NCBI RefSeq assembly: GCF_026672275.1
Contig: NZ_JANQCD010000001.1
Location: 1-64,000, forward strand
DNA: 64,000 bases
Direction of reading: 5' to 3'
Source: Marinifilum sp. D737
GTDB lineage: Bacteria > Bacteroidota > Bacteroidia > Bacteroidales > Marinifilaceae
The notes under the pieces: model-generated
What the model was told of the DNA's origin: nothing
Databases searched by the model: none
What the model saw: only the letters and a program-made list of their open reading frames with translations
Made by a program: the position numbers and the translations under genes
In this document: in pieces, positions 32,132 to 41,659 of the stretch
Layout: every line of letters starts with the position of its first letter
Position numbering within the stretch: the first letter of the stretch is position 1

Positions 32132-32527
32132 ATGGCTTCAATTTTCACAAAAATAGTTCAAGGCGAGATTCCTTGCCATAAAATTGCAGAAGACGACAAG
32201 TACTTTGCATTTTTAGATATTAGCCCTTTGGCTAAAGGTCATACATTGGTAATTCCAAAGCAAGAAGTTGATTACATTTTTGATTTGGAAGATGATGTGT
32301 TGGCAGGCTTAAATGTATTTGCAAAAAAGATTGCTAAGGCAATTGACAAAAGTGTAGAATGTAAACGTGTTGGAGTTGCCGTTATCGGTCTGGAAGTTCC
32401 ACATACGCACATCCACTTGGTACCATTAAATAATATTGGGGATTTGAATTTTGAAAATCCTAAATTGTCTCCAAGCCAGGAAGAACTAGCCGAAGTTGCA
32501 GAGGCTATTCGCAAGAATTTAGAATAA
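32132..32527 (+). CDS. HIT-family nucleotide-binding protein
   Basis: 131 residues with an N-terminal FTKIVQGEIPCHKIAEDD segment and the histidine triad HTHIHLVPL near residue 90. HIT proteins of this Hint-like class hydrolyse adenosine phosphoramidates or related nucleotides. Size and motif are ordinary. It follows greA and is ended by a strong terminator. Confidence 0.95.
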   Translation: MASIFTKIVQGEIPCHKIAEDDKYFAFLDISPLAKGHTLVIPKQEVDYIFDLEDDVLAGLNVFAKKIAKAIDKSVECKRVGVAVIGLEVPHTHIHLVPLNNIGDLNFENPKLSPSQEELAEVAEAIRKNLE

Positions 32528-32550
32528 AAGAGAATATCTTATATATAGGA

Positions 32551-32577
32551 AAGCCGCTTGAAAAGCGGCTTTTTTTG
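32551..32577 (+). terminator. Terminator after the greA-HIT operon
   Basis: AAGCCGCTTGAAAAGCGGCT followed by TTTTTTT is a strong intrinsic terminator. The opposite strand has no T-run, so it serves the rightward genes only. Confidence 0.92.
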
Positions 32578-32580
32578 TAC

Positions 32581-33156
32581 TTATTTTTTTATTCGATTTG
32601 GGTTGTTTTTTACAAAATCGGCCCATGAACTGGATTTTTTCGCAGTTACTAATGCATTGTCCTGAAAAAAGTGACAAAGTGCAATTGCAATAGCATCCGA
32701 TTCATCAGGATTTTGAGGGAAATCTTTCATTTTAAAATAACGTTGAAGAATTACCGCCAATTGTTCTTTCGAGGCAGTTCCCGTACCAGTAATTGCTAGC
32801 TTAATTTTACGTGGAGCATATTCAAAAATTGGAATATTGCGTTGCAAAGCGGCAGCAATGGCTACGCCTTGCGCACGACCCAATTTCAACATCGACTGAA
32901 TATTTTTACCAAAAAACTGAGATTCAATTGCCAATTCATCGGGATGATATTCATCTATGACTTGCAGTGTTCTTTGAAAAATCTTTTGAAGTTTGATATA
33001 GGGATCGCTGATTTTTTTTAAATCGAGAACCCCCGAAACCATGATTTCAGGTTTTCTGTTTACCACTCTAATTAACCCGTATCCCATTAAATTGGTTCCC
33101 GGATCAATTCCCATAATTATTCTGTCGTTACTCAATTTAATTGGATTTTTGAACAA
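32581..33156 (-). CDS. ruvC: Crossover junction endodeoxyribonuclease RuvC
   Basis: 191 residues with the RNase H-like nuclease signatures: IMGIDPGTNLMGYGLI (first Asp), LAIESQFFGKN (Glu), and NPDESDAIAIALCHF (last Asp pair). RuvC resolves Holliday junctions together with RuvAB. Its start overlaps the 3' end of the upstream permease gene by 20 bases, which supports co-transcription. A start at an internal Met (33114) would cut off conserved residues only slightly upstream of the first Asp, so the longer form is preferred. Confidence 0.95.
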   Translation of the reverse strand: MFKNPIKLSNDRIIMGIDPGTNLMGYGLIRVVNRKPEIMVSGVLDLKKISDPYIKLQKIFQRTLQVIDEYHPDELAIESQFFGKNIQSMLKLGRAQGVAIAAALQRNIPIFEYAPRKIKLAITGTGTASKEQLAVILQRYFKMKDFPQNPDESDAIAIALCHFFQDNALVTAKKSSSWADFVKNNPNRIKK

Positions 33157-34021
33157 GTTTTTGCAGTACTATCCCAGCTATAATAAGAACCAAGCCTGCC
33201 AGTGTACTAAGATAGATAGATTCTCCGAGAATCAGATTAATAAATATTAATGAGGCAAAGGGGCTCAAGAAAACCAAGTGACCAATCTTATCGGTAGAAC
33301 TGCTCAATTTCATGGCTTTTAACCAAAGTACATATGCAATTCCACACTCAACAATCCCAATGTAAATTCCAGCCAATAAAGGTTTGGTATCAGGAAGTGT
33401 GAAATTAGAAAACAGAGCTATGCTTAGTACAATGTAAATGAATCCAAAAATAAAGTTCAAAAATAGCTTGGCAACTTCTTCTCTTATATCTCTTACATTA
33501 TATATCCAATACAAAGCCCAGAAAATCGAACTTCCAACTGCCAGTAACACTCCGAACGGATTTGGTGTTTGCAATGAAGCAAATGAGCCTTTGTTGGCAA
33601 TTACAACCACTCCAGCAAAACTGACCAGAATGCTTAGAATACTTTTAATTCCTATTTTCTGTTTTAACAAAGGAATAGAAAGCAGTACCAAAGTAATTGG
33701 CCAGATGTAATTCAAGCTCATTGCAAATTGAGCAGGCAAAATGGCATAGGCCTTTAGTAAAACCAGGTAGTATAAAAATGGATTTAACAAACCTAAAATG
33801 GCAGAGCTGAAATAATGCTTTTTACTTACTTTAAAACTGTTTAATAGTTGGTTTTTCAACACCAATAAAACGGAAAGAAAAATAAGGGCTGTACCTGATG
33901 AAATCAAAAGTAAGTGCATAAAATCCATACCAGCAAGAGCAATCTTAAATGCCGTTGCTACTGTAGACCAACATAAAATTGCCAGTAATGCGTAAGTATA
34001 TGCTCTTTTTTGCTGCTTCAA
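33137..34021 (-). CDS. EamA/DMT-superfamily permease
   Basis: 294 residues with ten hydrophobic helices in two EamA repeats, about 8-140 and 150-288. The first begins AYTYALLAILCWSTVATAFKIAL and the second FGVLLAVGSSIFWALYWIYN. Such carriers export metabolites or amino acids, with substrate unknown. The 3' end overlaps ruvC, and the preceding DUF4286 gene ends 10 bases upstream, so the three genes are probably one transcript. Confidence 0.9.
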   Translation of the reverse strand: MKQQKRAYTYALLAILCWSTVATAFKIALAGMDFMHLLLISSGTALIFLSVLLVLKNQLLNSFKVSKKHYFSSAILGLLNPFLYYLVLLKAYAILPAQFAMSLNYIWPITLVLLSIPLLKQKIGIKSILSILVSFAGVVVIANKGSFASLQTPNPFGVLLAVGSSIFWALYWIYNVRDIREEVAKLFLNFIFGFIYIVLSIALFSNFTLPDTKPLLAGIYIGIVECGIAYVLWLKAMKLSSSTDKIGHLVFLSPFASLIFINLILGESIYLSTLAGLVLIIAGIVLQKLVQKSN

Positions 34022-34031
34022 GTGCTTGGAA

Positions 34032-34334
34032 TTAAACTTCTTGCAAAAGAGAAGAAAATGTGATTACCTGGTTTTGAAATCTGGCATTAAAAACCGCTTT
34101 GGTTCTTGGCTCAAAACTATTGATGTATTTTTCCAACTGTTCGCGAGTTTTGAATAAAAGCTGCAATGAATAAGTCATTCCGCCATCTTCTTGTGCAACC
34201 ATTACTTTACAAAAATAGTTGTCCGAGAAAGTACTGGTTTCCTTTAAAAGAGGAATAAACTTCGTTTTCATCCACTCTACAAAAACACCCTCTAGTTCCT
34301 GTTCAAGCAAATAGCTTGTATTGTATAATAACAT
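34032..34334 (-). CDS. DUF4286 family protein
   Basis: 100 residues matching my memory of the Bacteroidota DUF4286 family: MLLYNTSYLLEQE at the start, WMKTKFIPLL in the middle and a QLLFKTREQLEKYINSF stretch. It has a ferredoxin-like alpha/beta appearance with no known catalytic residues. Function is unknown. It is the first gene of the DUF4286-permease-ruvC group. Confidence 0.8.
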   Translation of the reverse strand: MLLYNTSYLLEQELEGVFVEWMKTKFIPLLKETSTFSDNYFCKVMVAQEDGGMTYSLQLLFKTREQLEKYINSFEPRTKAVFNARFQNQVITFSSLLQEV

Positions 34335-34527
34335 ATCGTATATCTTTAAAAGTCGCGCAAATTTATTAAAAACTTACTTCGTAAGTAATATATAAACAAC
34401 TGAAGACACAAATTATCACGAATTATTTAATTGTGTAAATTGCCACGCAATTCAAAGTTTGAGAAATTGGTGTAATTCGTGCTTATTTCTAAAATCAACA
34501 CTTGTTTTTACAGCAAGTAGAATTCCA

Positions 34528-36345
34528 TTAATTTCTTAATGCATTAACTCTTTGTCTGGCTTCAACCGAAAAAATACTATCCGGATAATCTGTAATAATT
34601 GATTTGTAACAATCTAAAGCAGCAGGCGAGTTTTGCATTTTTTCAAGCAGTTTCCCTTTTCGGAATAATGCTTTATCTGCAATTGAATCCCATGGGTGAT
34701 CTGTAATTATTTTTTCAAGATTCTCCAGAGCGTCATCCAGTTTATTCTGCTGCAAATAGATTTCATATTTTTTAAAATACACTTCGTCGATTAAGCTATG
34801 GGCAGGTTGGTTTCTTATCAATTCATCCAACTTGTTTAAGGCTTTATCTTCTTTTTTCTGTAGGATTAAAAACTCAGCTTCCGCATAAGTTTTCATTGCC
34901 GTATAACTGGTATCTAAGGTGGTGTTATCACTAATTAACTGCGATAAAGCAATTGCATCATTGGCAATTAATTTTGAGGTACTTCCTTTAAGAGCATCTA
35001 ACTGAGCTTTTGCCCATTTCAATTCTCCCATATAATAGGAAACCTTAGCTTTTTTGAATTTTGCCTCGTAGCCTATGGTGTTGTTTTTATTGGCTTTTTC
35101 AATCTGAGAATAGAGCAGGATGGCATCCCACTTTTCATCGGCAAACAATTTAATATCTGCCAATTCCATTTTAATTTCTGATTTAAATTGTGGGTGAATG
35201 TTTCTATTTTTTAGAATAGCTTCAAGTTTTTCAATTGCTTTATCGCTTTGATTTAGGTAAGCCGATAATATGTGAGCATGTCTAACAATAGCCCTGCTTG
35301 TTTGGCCTATATTTTTTTCCTGGTTTAAGAATTTGTCGTAAGAAGAAGCCAGGTTTTCCCATTGTTCTTGTGAGCTGTTTTCGGTTTCTTTTAACTGTAA
35401 GAATCTTGTTTCTAAGTACTCTGTGCTGGCTTTAAAATAGTTTGAAGCTTCGGCTCCTTTATCAATAACGATCTGAAAAGCTTCCAATGCCGTTTCGAAA
35501 TCTTTATTTGTTCTTGCTGTATAGGCTAAAGACATGATGCGAAATCCATCTTCTTTTTTGATTAAGTCGATAGATCTGGCTTGGGCCAAGGCAGGTTTAA
35601 ACAGTTTTTTTTGCATAAAGTACCATTGCAATAATTCTTTCAAAGCCAAATTGTCTGGTTCTGTCTGCATTTTATTCAAAATCTGATTTCTGATTATTGG
35701 ATCAAGACTTGAATCGATATCCTGAGCAAGTGCAGATTGAAGGCGATTTTGTACCGTATTAACTTTGCTTGGATCGATGGATACACCAATTAAAAATTCA
35801 GCAAGCATTTTTTCAAAATCTCTTTGATAGAGATAAATATTTCCCAATTCGATATGATAAAGGTGAGGCTGCTTTAATAGTTCTCGACCTTTTTGATAGG
35901 CTTTGGCAGCAAACTCATATTCTCGTTTGGAAATAAAAGCATTGGCAATACTATTAATATCAACCTTAATGGGTTTTAGTTTTTGAAGTGCTTTATTGTA
36001 TTGCTTGAAGGCTTCTTCTTCCTGATTCCATTTCTTATAAACATAGCCCAAACTTATAATGAAACTATTATCGTTTGGATTTTTTCGTACCTGTTTCTTC
36101 ACAAAACTTTCTGCATCCTTAAATTCTTCCAATGCAATCAAACAATCTACATAGTAGTTGTAATAGGTTTTTGATTTTGTAAAATCATACAAATCGTAGA
36201 AAAGGGTAGAAGCAGGCTTGTATTCCTTGTCGCGAAAGTATTTAAATGCCAACTGGCTTCCGGATTGAATGTTTAATTGACCCAAAGTAGATAGGCAGGT
36301 TGATAGCAGTGAAATCAGTAATATGCTTGTTAGTATCTTTTTCAA
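34528..36345 (-). CDS. Exported tetratricopeptide-repeat protein
   Basis: 605 residues with a signal peptide (about residues 1-22) and helical repeats through the length. TPR-like pairs are clear at about 45-165 (EFKDAESFVKKQVRKNPND) and at about 505-600 (KLDDALENLEKIITDHPWD, NSPAALDCYKSIITDYPDS). The last repeats resemble the outer-membrane assembly protein BamD/YbgF type. It probably works in the periplasm as a scaffold. The serS gene lies upstream on the same strand, separated by a terminator. Confidence 0.85.
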   Translation of the reverse strand: MKKILTSILLISLLSTCLSTLGQLNIQSGSQLAFKYFRDKEYKPASTLFYDLYDFTKSKTYYNYYVDCLIALEEFKDAESFVKKQVRKNPNDNSFIISLGYVYKKWNQEEEAFKQYNKALQKLKPIKVDINSIANAFISKREYEFAAKAYQKGRELLKQPHLYHIELGNIYLYQRDFEKMLAEFLIGVSIDPSKVNTVQNRLQSALAQDIDSSLDPIIRNQILNKMQTEPDNLALKELLQWYFMQKKLFKPALAQARSIDLIKKEDGFRIMSLAYTARTNKDFETALEAFQIVIDKGAEASNYFKASTEYLETRFLQLKETENSSQEQWENLASSYDKFLNQEKNIGQTSRAIVRHAHILSAYLNQSDKAIEKLEAILKNRNIHPQFKSEIKMELADIKLFADEKWDAILLYSQIEKANKNNTIGYEAKFKKAKVSYYMGELKWAKAQLDALKGSTSKLIANDAIALSQLISDNTTLDTSYTAMKTYAEAEFLILQKKEDKALNKLDELIRNQPAHSLIDEVYFKKYEIYLQQNKLDDALENLEKIITDHPWDSIADKALFRKGKLLEKMQNSPAALDCYKSIITDYPDSIFSVEARQRVNALRN

Positions 36346-36375
36346 AATGAAATTTTTATTGATTCAGCACCATAA

Positions 36376-36412
36376 AAATAAAAAAAAGCCCGACTTTTAG
36401 GTTCGGGCTTTA
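36376..36412 (-). terminator. Terminator after serS
   Basis: Minus-strand AAAGCCCGAAC pairs with GTCGGGCTTT around a six-base loop and is followed by TTTTATTTTTA. Confidence 0.9.
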
Positions 36413-36432
36413 GCAAATATTTTGATAATCGA

Positions 36433-37707
36433 TTAGTCGATCATGTCAAATCCTGTGTAAGGAACCAATGCTTTAGGAATTTTAATTCCTTCCGGCGTTT
36501 GGTGATTTTCCAACAATGCAGCTACAATTCTTGGCAAAGCCAATGCACTACCATTTAATGTGTGAGCCAATTGCGGTTTTTTCATGTCCTTATCCTTAAA
36601 TCTTAATTTCAAGCGATTTGCCTGGTATGATTCAAAGTTAGAAACAGAGCTAACCTCTAGCCATTTATCCTGAGCTGCTGAGTACACTTCAAAATCAAAA
36701 GTTAAAGCAGCAGTAAAGCTTGTATCGCCACCACACAAACGCAACAAACGATAAGGTAACTCTAATTTTTGAATAATACTTTCAACATGATTTACCATGC
36801 CTTCTAATGCTTCGTATGATTTTTCAGGATGTTGCAATTGTACAATTTCAACTTTATCGAATTGGTGCAAGCGGTTCAAACCACGAACATCTTTTCCGTA
36901 CGAACCAGCTTCTCTTCTAAAACAAGCCGAGTATGCAGTATTCTTAACCGGAAAATCTTCTCCTTTTAAAATTACATCGCGATAAATGTTTGTAACCGGA
37001 ACCTCAGCAGTTGGAATCAAGTACAAATTATCTTCTGTAACATGGTACATTTGTCCTTCCTTATCAGGTAACTGACCTGTACCGTATCCCGAATCTTCGT
37101 TTACAACCAATGGAGGAATTACTTCTTCGTAACCAGCCTTGCGGTTTTCATCCAGGAAGAAATTGATTAAAGCTCTTTGAAGAATAGCACCTTTACCACG
37201 ATAAAGTGGGAAACCAGCACCCGTAATCTTCACACCCAAATCGAAATCGATCAAGTTGTATTTTTTTGCCAATTCCCAGTGAGGAATTGCATCAGGAGCT
37301 AAACTTGGAGCTTCACCAACACTTTTTTCGATTACATTATCTTCTTCACCTTTACCTGCAGGAACCGATGAATGAGGAATATTAGGAATCTGCAATAGCA
37401 AATTGTTTAATTCTTCAACAATGGAAGTTTGCTTCGAGTTTAATTCAGCAATGGAGTTTTTCAACTCACCCGTTTTAGCTTTTGCTGCATTAGCTTCTTC
37501 AGCCTTTCCACTTTTAAAAAGCATACCAATCTCTTTCGACAAGCTGTTCATTTCTGCCTGAGTTGCATCCTGTTCTGCTTGAGTAGCTTTTCTTTTTTCA
37601 TCAAGATCAATAATTTTTCCGATAATTTCAGTGGCATCGAAATTTTTGATCTTTAAAGCCCTAATGGCTTCCTCTTGATTTTCCTGTAAATATTTTAGGC
37701 TTAGCAT
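36433..37707 (-). CDS. serS: Seryl-tRNA synthetase
   Basis: 424 residues. The N-terminal long coiled-coil arm (about 30-100) binds the long variable arm of tRNA-Ser. The class II core contains motif 2 FRREAGSYGKDVRGLNRLHQF and motif 3 NGSALALPRIVAALLENHQ. It charges tRNA-Ser (and tRNA-Sec where present) with serine. Length and motifs are normal. It follows rpmA-rplU on the minus strand, separated by a terminator. Confidence 0.97.
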   Translation of the reverse strand: MLSLKYLQENQEEAIRALKIKNFDATEIIGKIIDLDEKRKATQAEQDATQAEMNSLSKEIGMLFKSGKAEEANAAKAKTGELKNSIAELNSKQTSIVEELNNLLLQIPNIPHSSVPAGKGEEDNVIEKSVGEAPSLAPDAIPHWELAKKYNLIDFDLGVKITGAGFPLYRGKGAILQRALINFFLDENRKAGYEEVIPPLVVNEDSGYGTGQLPDKEGQMYHVTEDNLYLIPTAEVPVTNIYRDVILKGEDFPVKNTAYSACFRREAGSYGKDVRGLNRLHQFDKVEIVQLQHPEKSYEALEGMVNHVESIIQKLELPYRLLRLCGGDTSFTAALTFDFEVYSAAQDKWLEVSSVSNFESYQANRLKLRFKDKDMKKPQLAHTLNGSALALPRIVAALLENHQTPEGIKIPKALVPYTGFDMID

Positions 37708-37753
37708 CTATTATCTTTTGTTGATGATTATTCCTGATTTTTATGAAAGTGTA

Positions 37754-37801
37754 AAAATAAAAAAATCTCCTGTCTTTATACCTTGATAAAGCAGGAGATT
37801 T
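37754..37801 (-). terminator. Terminator after rplU-rpmA
   Basis: Minus-strand AATCTCCTG pairs with CAGGAGATT around an 18-base loop that can itself pair (TTTATC/TATAAAG), followed by TTTTTATTTTT. Confidence 0.88.
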
Positions 37802-37823
37802 AAATATTTTAATACTGAATTAA

Positions 37824-38084
37824 CTATTCAGCAAGAGGTTCAATAGAAACGTAAGATTTGTTGTCTCTTTTCTTTCTGAAAACAACTGTTCCATCAACAA
37901 GTGCAAATAGAGTGTGATCTTTACCACAACCTACGTTTTCACCCGCGTTATGCTTAGTTCCTCTTTGGCGTACAAGAATATTTCCAGCTTGTGCAAATTG
38001 TCCGCCGTAAATTTTAACTCCTAATCGTTTACTTTCCGATTCTCTACCGTTCTTCGAGCTACCAACTCCTTTTTTATGTGCCAT
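37824..38084 (-). CDS. rpmA: 50S ribosomal protein L27
   Basis: 86 residues, with the N-terminal [20 protein letters not shown] that reaches the peptidyl transferase centre, and [25 protein letters not shown]. It begins MAHKK without the cleavable leader found in Firmicutes. It lies 19 bases after rplU in the usual L21-L27 pair. Confidence 0.98.
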   Translation of the reverse strand: MAHKKGVGSSKNGRESESKRLGVKIYGGQFAQAGNILVRQRGTKHNAGENVGCGKDHTLFALVDGTVVFRKKRDNKSYVSIEPLAE

Positions 38085-38103
38085 TTTGTAATATTTTTAA
38101 GGA

Positions 38104-38415
38104 TTAAGCTACAATTTCTTCAATTTGAATTTGTGAAAGGTACTGACGGTGACCGTTCAGTTTTTTGTATCCTTTTCTTCTTTTCTTTTTGAATACTTTT
38201 ACCTTATCACCTTTCATGTGTGATAAAACTTTTGCAGTTACTTTAGCACCTTCAACAGCAGGAGCTCCAACTACAACTTCACCTTCGTTATCAACTAAAA
38301 GAACTTTAGCGAACTCAACTTGTCCACCTTCTTCAGCTTCTAATCTGTGAACGAAAATCTTCTGGTCTTTTTCAACTTTAAATTGCTGACCCGCGATTTC
38401 TACAATTGCGTACAT
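38104..38415 (-). CDS. rplU: 50S ribosomal protein L21
   Basis: 103 residues with the L21 start [18 protein letters not shown] and the basic [20 protein letters not shown]-terminal segment that contacts 23S rRNA. It is the first gene of the rplU-rpmA operon. Its promoter and a long, possibly structured leader lie directly upstream. Confidence 0.98.
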   Translation of the reverse strand: MYAIVEIAGQQFKVEKDQKIFVHRLEAEEGGQVEFAKVLLVDNEGEVVVGAPAVEGAKVTAKVLSHMKGDKVKVFKKKRRKGYKKLNGHRQYLSQIQIEEIVA

Positions 38416-38442
38416 TTTAATACAATTTTACGGTTTGTTCCA

Positions 38443-38489
38443 GGGGGTGGGCAACCTGCTAATCAAGTTATTCCTCTTGGTGAACCCCC
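38443..38489 (-). promoter_or_regulatory. Candidate structured leader of the L21-L27 operon
   Basis: Within the roughly 90-nt leader, GGGGGT pairs with ACCCCC across about 35 bases, enclosing a CAAG/CTTG hairpin (38464-38479). Ribosomal-protein leaders in other phyla bind the encoded protein. Here autoregulation is only inferred. Confidence 0.4.
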
Positions 38490-38511
38490 GAAGAAATTAT
38501 TTTTCGGATTG

Positions 38512-38542
38512 CAAAAATAGAAAAGAATAATTGATAAACAAA
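38512..38542 (-). promoter_or_regulatory. Promoter of rplU-rpmA
   Basis: Read on the minus strand, TTTG (38542-38539), 19 bases, then TATTTTTG (38519-38512). This is an exact match to the Bacteroidota consensus TTTG-N19-TAnnTTTG. Confidence 0.85.
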
Positions 38543-38829
38543 GTTTTAAGGATATAAATGCTTGTTTTCTCAACTTTTTTTCTTCGCTAATCGCCTCATT
38601 TATAAAAAAGGCTGTGAAATCCTTGCAAATGTACAAAGTTTCCTGATTCAGGTTTGGATTATGTAGGCTAATAATTGTATCTTCATGTATACATTTAGGA
38701 AAGCTATCTAATCATTCGGCTGAAGGAATATGGTGGATTTGGTAAATGATTGAATAGTCGGTGTTTTGGCCGATTTTGAATTGTGAAATTCTGGAATGCA
38801 AATAAATCATGAAGTCTTGTTTTCAATTA

Positions 38830-38863
38830 TTGTTAAGAAGCTTCGAAACAATTATTATATTTG
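38830..38863 (+). promoter_or_regulatory. Promoter of the bifunctional nuclease gene
   Basis: TTG at 38830-38832 and TATATTTG at 38856-38863 with 23 bases between, within the range known for Flavobacterium promoters (TTG-N17-23-TAnnTTTG). It lies 31 bases before the start codon. Confidence 0.65.
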
Positions 38864-38894
38864 CTTCAAGAAAGATGGAAATTTGTAAAAACCT

Positions 38895-39497
38895 ATGGGT
38901 AAAATAAAACTAAACGTTCTTGGATTGTCATATAGTCAGACACAAACTGGAGCATACGCATTGGTCTTATCTGAAGAGGATGGTGATCGACGTATTCCCA
39001 TTATTATTGGGGGAGTTGAAGCGCAGTCGATAGCTATTCAACTTGAGGAATTAGATCCACCCAGGCCTTTGACTCATGACTTGTTTAAAAGTTTTGCAGA
39101 AGCATTTACTGTAAATGTTACCGAGGTCAATATATATCGATTAGAAGAAGGAATTTTCTATTCGGAATTAATTTGTGAAAAAGGAAGTAATCGCATTCGT
39201 ATTGATTCCAGAACTTCAGATGCAGTAGCCATTGCACTTCGATTTAAATGTCCGATTTATACAACAGATGAAATTATTGAGAAAGCAGGAATTGTTTTAT
39301 CAATAGAGGGAGAACCTCAAGAGCCCACGATTACGGCACCAACTGCTGAATTTAGTTCGAGTGAAACAAGTTCAAGCAGCGAGTATAGTGATTATTCCAT
39401 AGCACAATTGCAAGGAATGCTTGAAGATGCCATTCGGGATGAAGATTACGAAAAGGCATCTTTAATAAGAGATGAGCTTGATAAAAGAGGAGAATAG
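38895..39497 (+). CDS. Bifunctional nuclease (DUF151) with C-terminal UVR motif
   Basis: 200 residues. The DUF151 domain (about 1-130) has the signatures LSEEDGDRRIPIIIGGVEAQSIA and RIDSRTSDAVAIALRFKCPIY. A Ser/Thr-rich linker (about 140-163) leads to a UvrB/UvrC-type motif (AQLQGMLEDAIRDEDYEKASLIRDELDKR, 169-198). DUF151 proteins have been reported to act as DNase/RNase in some organisms. The UVR motif often mediates contacts with UvrA/UvrC-like partners. This domain pair is common in Bacteroidota. Confidence 0.93.
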   Translation: MGKIKLNVLGLSYSQTQTGAYALVLSEEDGDRRIPIIIGGVEAQSIAIQLEELDPPRPLTHDLFKSFAEAFTVNVTEVNIYRLEEGIFYSELICEKGSNRIRIDSRTSDAVAIALRFKCPIYTTDEIIEKAGIVLSIEGEPQEPTITAPTAEFSSSETSSSSEYSDYSIAQLQGMLEDAIRDEDYEKASLIRDELDKRGE

Positions 39498-39519
39498 GTA
39501 AAATAAAATATCAAAAGGA

Positions 39520-39545
39520 AAGCAGGTTTATAGCCTGCTTTTTTA
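39520..39545 (+). terminator. Terminator after the bifunctional nuclease gene
   Basis: AAGCAGG and CCTGCTT around a short loop, followed by TTTTTT. Confidence 0.88.
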
Positions 39546-39766
39546 TTGCTTTTATTTGAGGTATAGTTTTTAATATCATTTTATTATATCAACTATTAAG
39601 ATTGATAAAAATTAAACATCAATTATTGTTATTTAAACTAAAATCTGCTAGGTTTGTTCGTTGATATTAACTTAATGAAAAATTATGGATGTATGTAGAT
39701 TTAATGCTATTTGTAAAAATATAGGCAGGAGTTGCATACATCAAGGATCTAATTAAAAATTAAACT

Positions 39767-41626
39767 ATGAAATTATTAAAACAAGCAATTGGTATTTTAA
39801 CCTTGTTTTTTTTGAGCCATTCTATTGTGGAGGGACAAAATAAAATTTGGGAGCAAGATTTGCGTTCTGCATTAGGAGCGGTAAACTGGATTGAGCAAAC
39901 AAGCGAAGGTTTCATATTGGCCTCAGGAACTAAGGGTTTATTGGCTCTTGATAATACCACGGGAAAGACTTTGTGGCATAATTCAGAGCTGAGAGGAGCT
40001 GTAAAAGGTTCACTAAAATTAATTGATGGTTTGCCAATATGTTATATTGATTTCGCAAAAAATGGAGTAATCCTTAACTCAAGTAATGGAGAAATTCTAT
40101 ATGATACACAAAAGGATGGAGTACGTATTCAAAGCTATGGTATTCATAGTGATAAGAATTTAATTCTTTTCGAAATGTCGAAAGGAGATGATACTGCATT
40201 GATGGGATTTGATCTTAAAACATGGAAAAAGAAATGGATTACCAATCTTGGAAAGGTCTTTAAGTTTTTAGGTTTAAGAATCGATACAAGTATTATATCG
40301 CAAGGTCCTTTCTTTACGAATGACGAAAGTATTATTTTGAGTATAAAGAACAAGATCTTTAATCTGGATTTAAATACTGGAAAGCTTTTATGGTCGAATG
40401 AATGGAAAAAGCCGGTTAGAACTTTAATTTATTCACCATTAAATAATTGTGTATATGTGGGAGTACGTAAGCATAAAATGTTAATAATTCTTGAACCTAA
40501 AACGGGAAAAGATATCACACCAGGCAAGTTTAAATTAAAAGGTGAATTAGTTGATGTTACAAAGGATCAGGATGGTAACTTGATTTTGGTTGAAAATTCA
40601 GGATTTAACCTTATCAATCCAGAAACAAATGGAGTGATTTGGCCTAAAAAGGCAAAATTGGATAATCTTAATGAAGTTATACCTCATGAAAAAGGATACT
40701 TTGCCATTTGCAAAGAAGAAAAGAAAGGAGATATTTATCTGTTTGACAAGAATGGGAAGAAAGTATGGAATAGAGGTGTAGATGGTTACGTTTACTATGC
40801 TGTTAGTACCTCAAAAGGGATTATGTATATTTCAACTGAAAATTCCAATATTTTGAATTTTGAAAATGGAAAGAAAGTATGGGATAAGACAGTTAAATTT
40901 AAAGCAATTCCTGCAGTAACTTATGATACAGAAGAAAGTAAAGTGGTTCTTTTTGAAAATAAAAAGGGATATAAATTTGATTTAAAATCAGGTGATATAG
41001 AGCAATTTGCCAATGAAATTAAATTGGAGAAGGTTTCGAAATCTACACCTTTGGAAGCTGAGTACATTGCTAATACAGGATACTTGCTTACAACTCCTCA
41101 GCATATTTCTCTATTGAGTTGTGATGGTAAGCTAAAATATACCCAATATTATAAGCCGTCTTCTTCTATAAAAGGATTAAAAGGTGCAGCTCAATTTGGT
41201 TTAGCTATTGCAGGTGTCGATTTTGATATTGATGGTGCAATAGGGAATATTAACAAATTAAACACCCTGGCAACTGGGGAAGCATTAATTAATGAAAATG
41301 AGGATACAGGCGATGCTGAAGTTCAGGAGAGCGATATCGCAGGACTTGGGGTAACAGATTCTGAAGGAGTGACCCATGAAATTTTTAGAGTAACACGTGA
41401 ACGTTATCATAATTCTAAAAAGACGAAAGATGCACAGTTTATCGTAAACGAAGTAAAAGATGAATCAGGTAAAAAGCATTTTATTTATAAAGTCGATAAA
41501 AAGTCAGGTAATGTAGATTATAAAGTAGAGCTACTTGATAAAACACCTAGTTATTTAATTGACGATATTGATAATGTAATTGTGATCAATGAAAAGAGTC
41601 ATTTAATTTCTGCTTATAAACTATAA
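39767..41626 (+). CDS. Exported PQQ-like beta-propeller protein
   Basis: 619 residues with a signal peptide (about residues 5-23). Residues about 25-430 form PQQ-like/WD40-like blades with recurring patterns such as ALDNTTGKTLWHN, DLNTGKLLWSNEW, NPETNGVIWPKK and FDKNGKKVWNRG. The last 130 residues form a separate region without recognised motif. No PQQ dehydrogenase residues are evident. The role is unknown; propellers of this type often bind other envelope proteins. It is monocistronic, closed by a terminator. Confidence 0.82.
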   Translation: MKLLKQAIGILTLFFLSHSIVEGQNKIWEQDLRSALGAVNWIEQTSEGFILASGTKGLLALDNTTGKTLWHNSELRGAVKGSLKLIDGLPICYIDFAKNGVILNSSNGEILYDTQKDGVRIQSYGIHSDKNLILFEMSKGDDTALMGFDLKTWKKKWITNLGKVFKFLGLRIDTSIISQGPFFTNDESIILSIKNKIFNLDLNTGKLLWSNEWKKPVRTLIYSPLNNCVYVGVRKHKMLIILEPKTGKDITPGKFKLKGELVDVTKDQDGNLILVENSGFNLINPETNGVIWPKKAKLDNLNEVIPHEKGYFAICKEEKKGDIYLFDKNGKKVWNRGVDGYVYYAVSTSKGIMYISTENSNILNFENGKKVWDKTVKFKAIPAVTYDTEESKVVLFENKKGYKFDLKSGDIEQFANEIKLEKVSKSTPLEAEYIANTGYLLTTPQHISLLSCDGKLKYTQYYKPSSSIKGLKGAAQFGLAIAGVDFDIDGAIGNINKLNTLATGEALINENEDTGDAEVQESDIAGLGVTDSEGVTHEIFRVTRERYHNSKKTKDAQFIVNEVKDESGKKHFIYKVDKKSGNVDYKVELLDKTPSYLIDDIDNVIVINEKSHLISAYKL

Positions 41627-41659
41627 AGGCAATAAAATAGATCAATCAAACTAATTTTT

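Larger units (their letters stand above)
38416..38894. other. Divergent control region between rplU and the bifunctional nuclease gene
   Basis: 479 bases without a gene. Contents seen: the rplU leader with a long-range GGGGGT/ACCCCC stem (38443-38489), the rplU promoter (38512-38542) and the promoter of the rightward gene (38830-38863). The stretch from 38545 to 38825 holds nothing that I recognise. Confidence 0.6.

Noticed and set aside
32551-32577. Terminator assumed to serve ruvC too
   Set aside because: The minus strand lacks a T-run after the stem.
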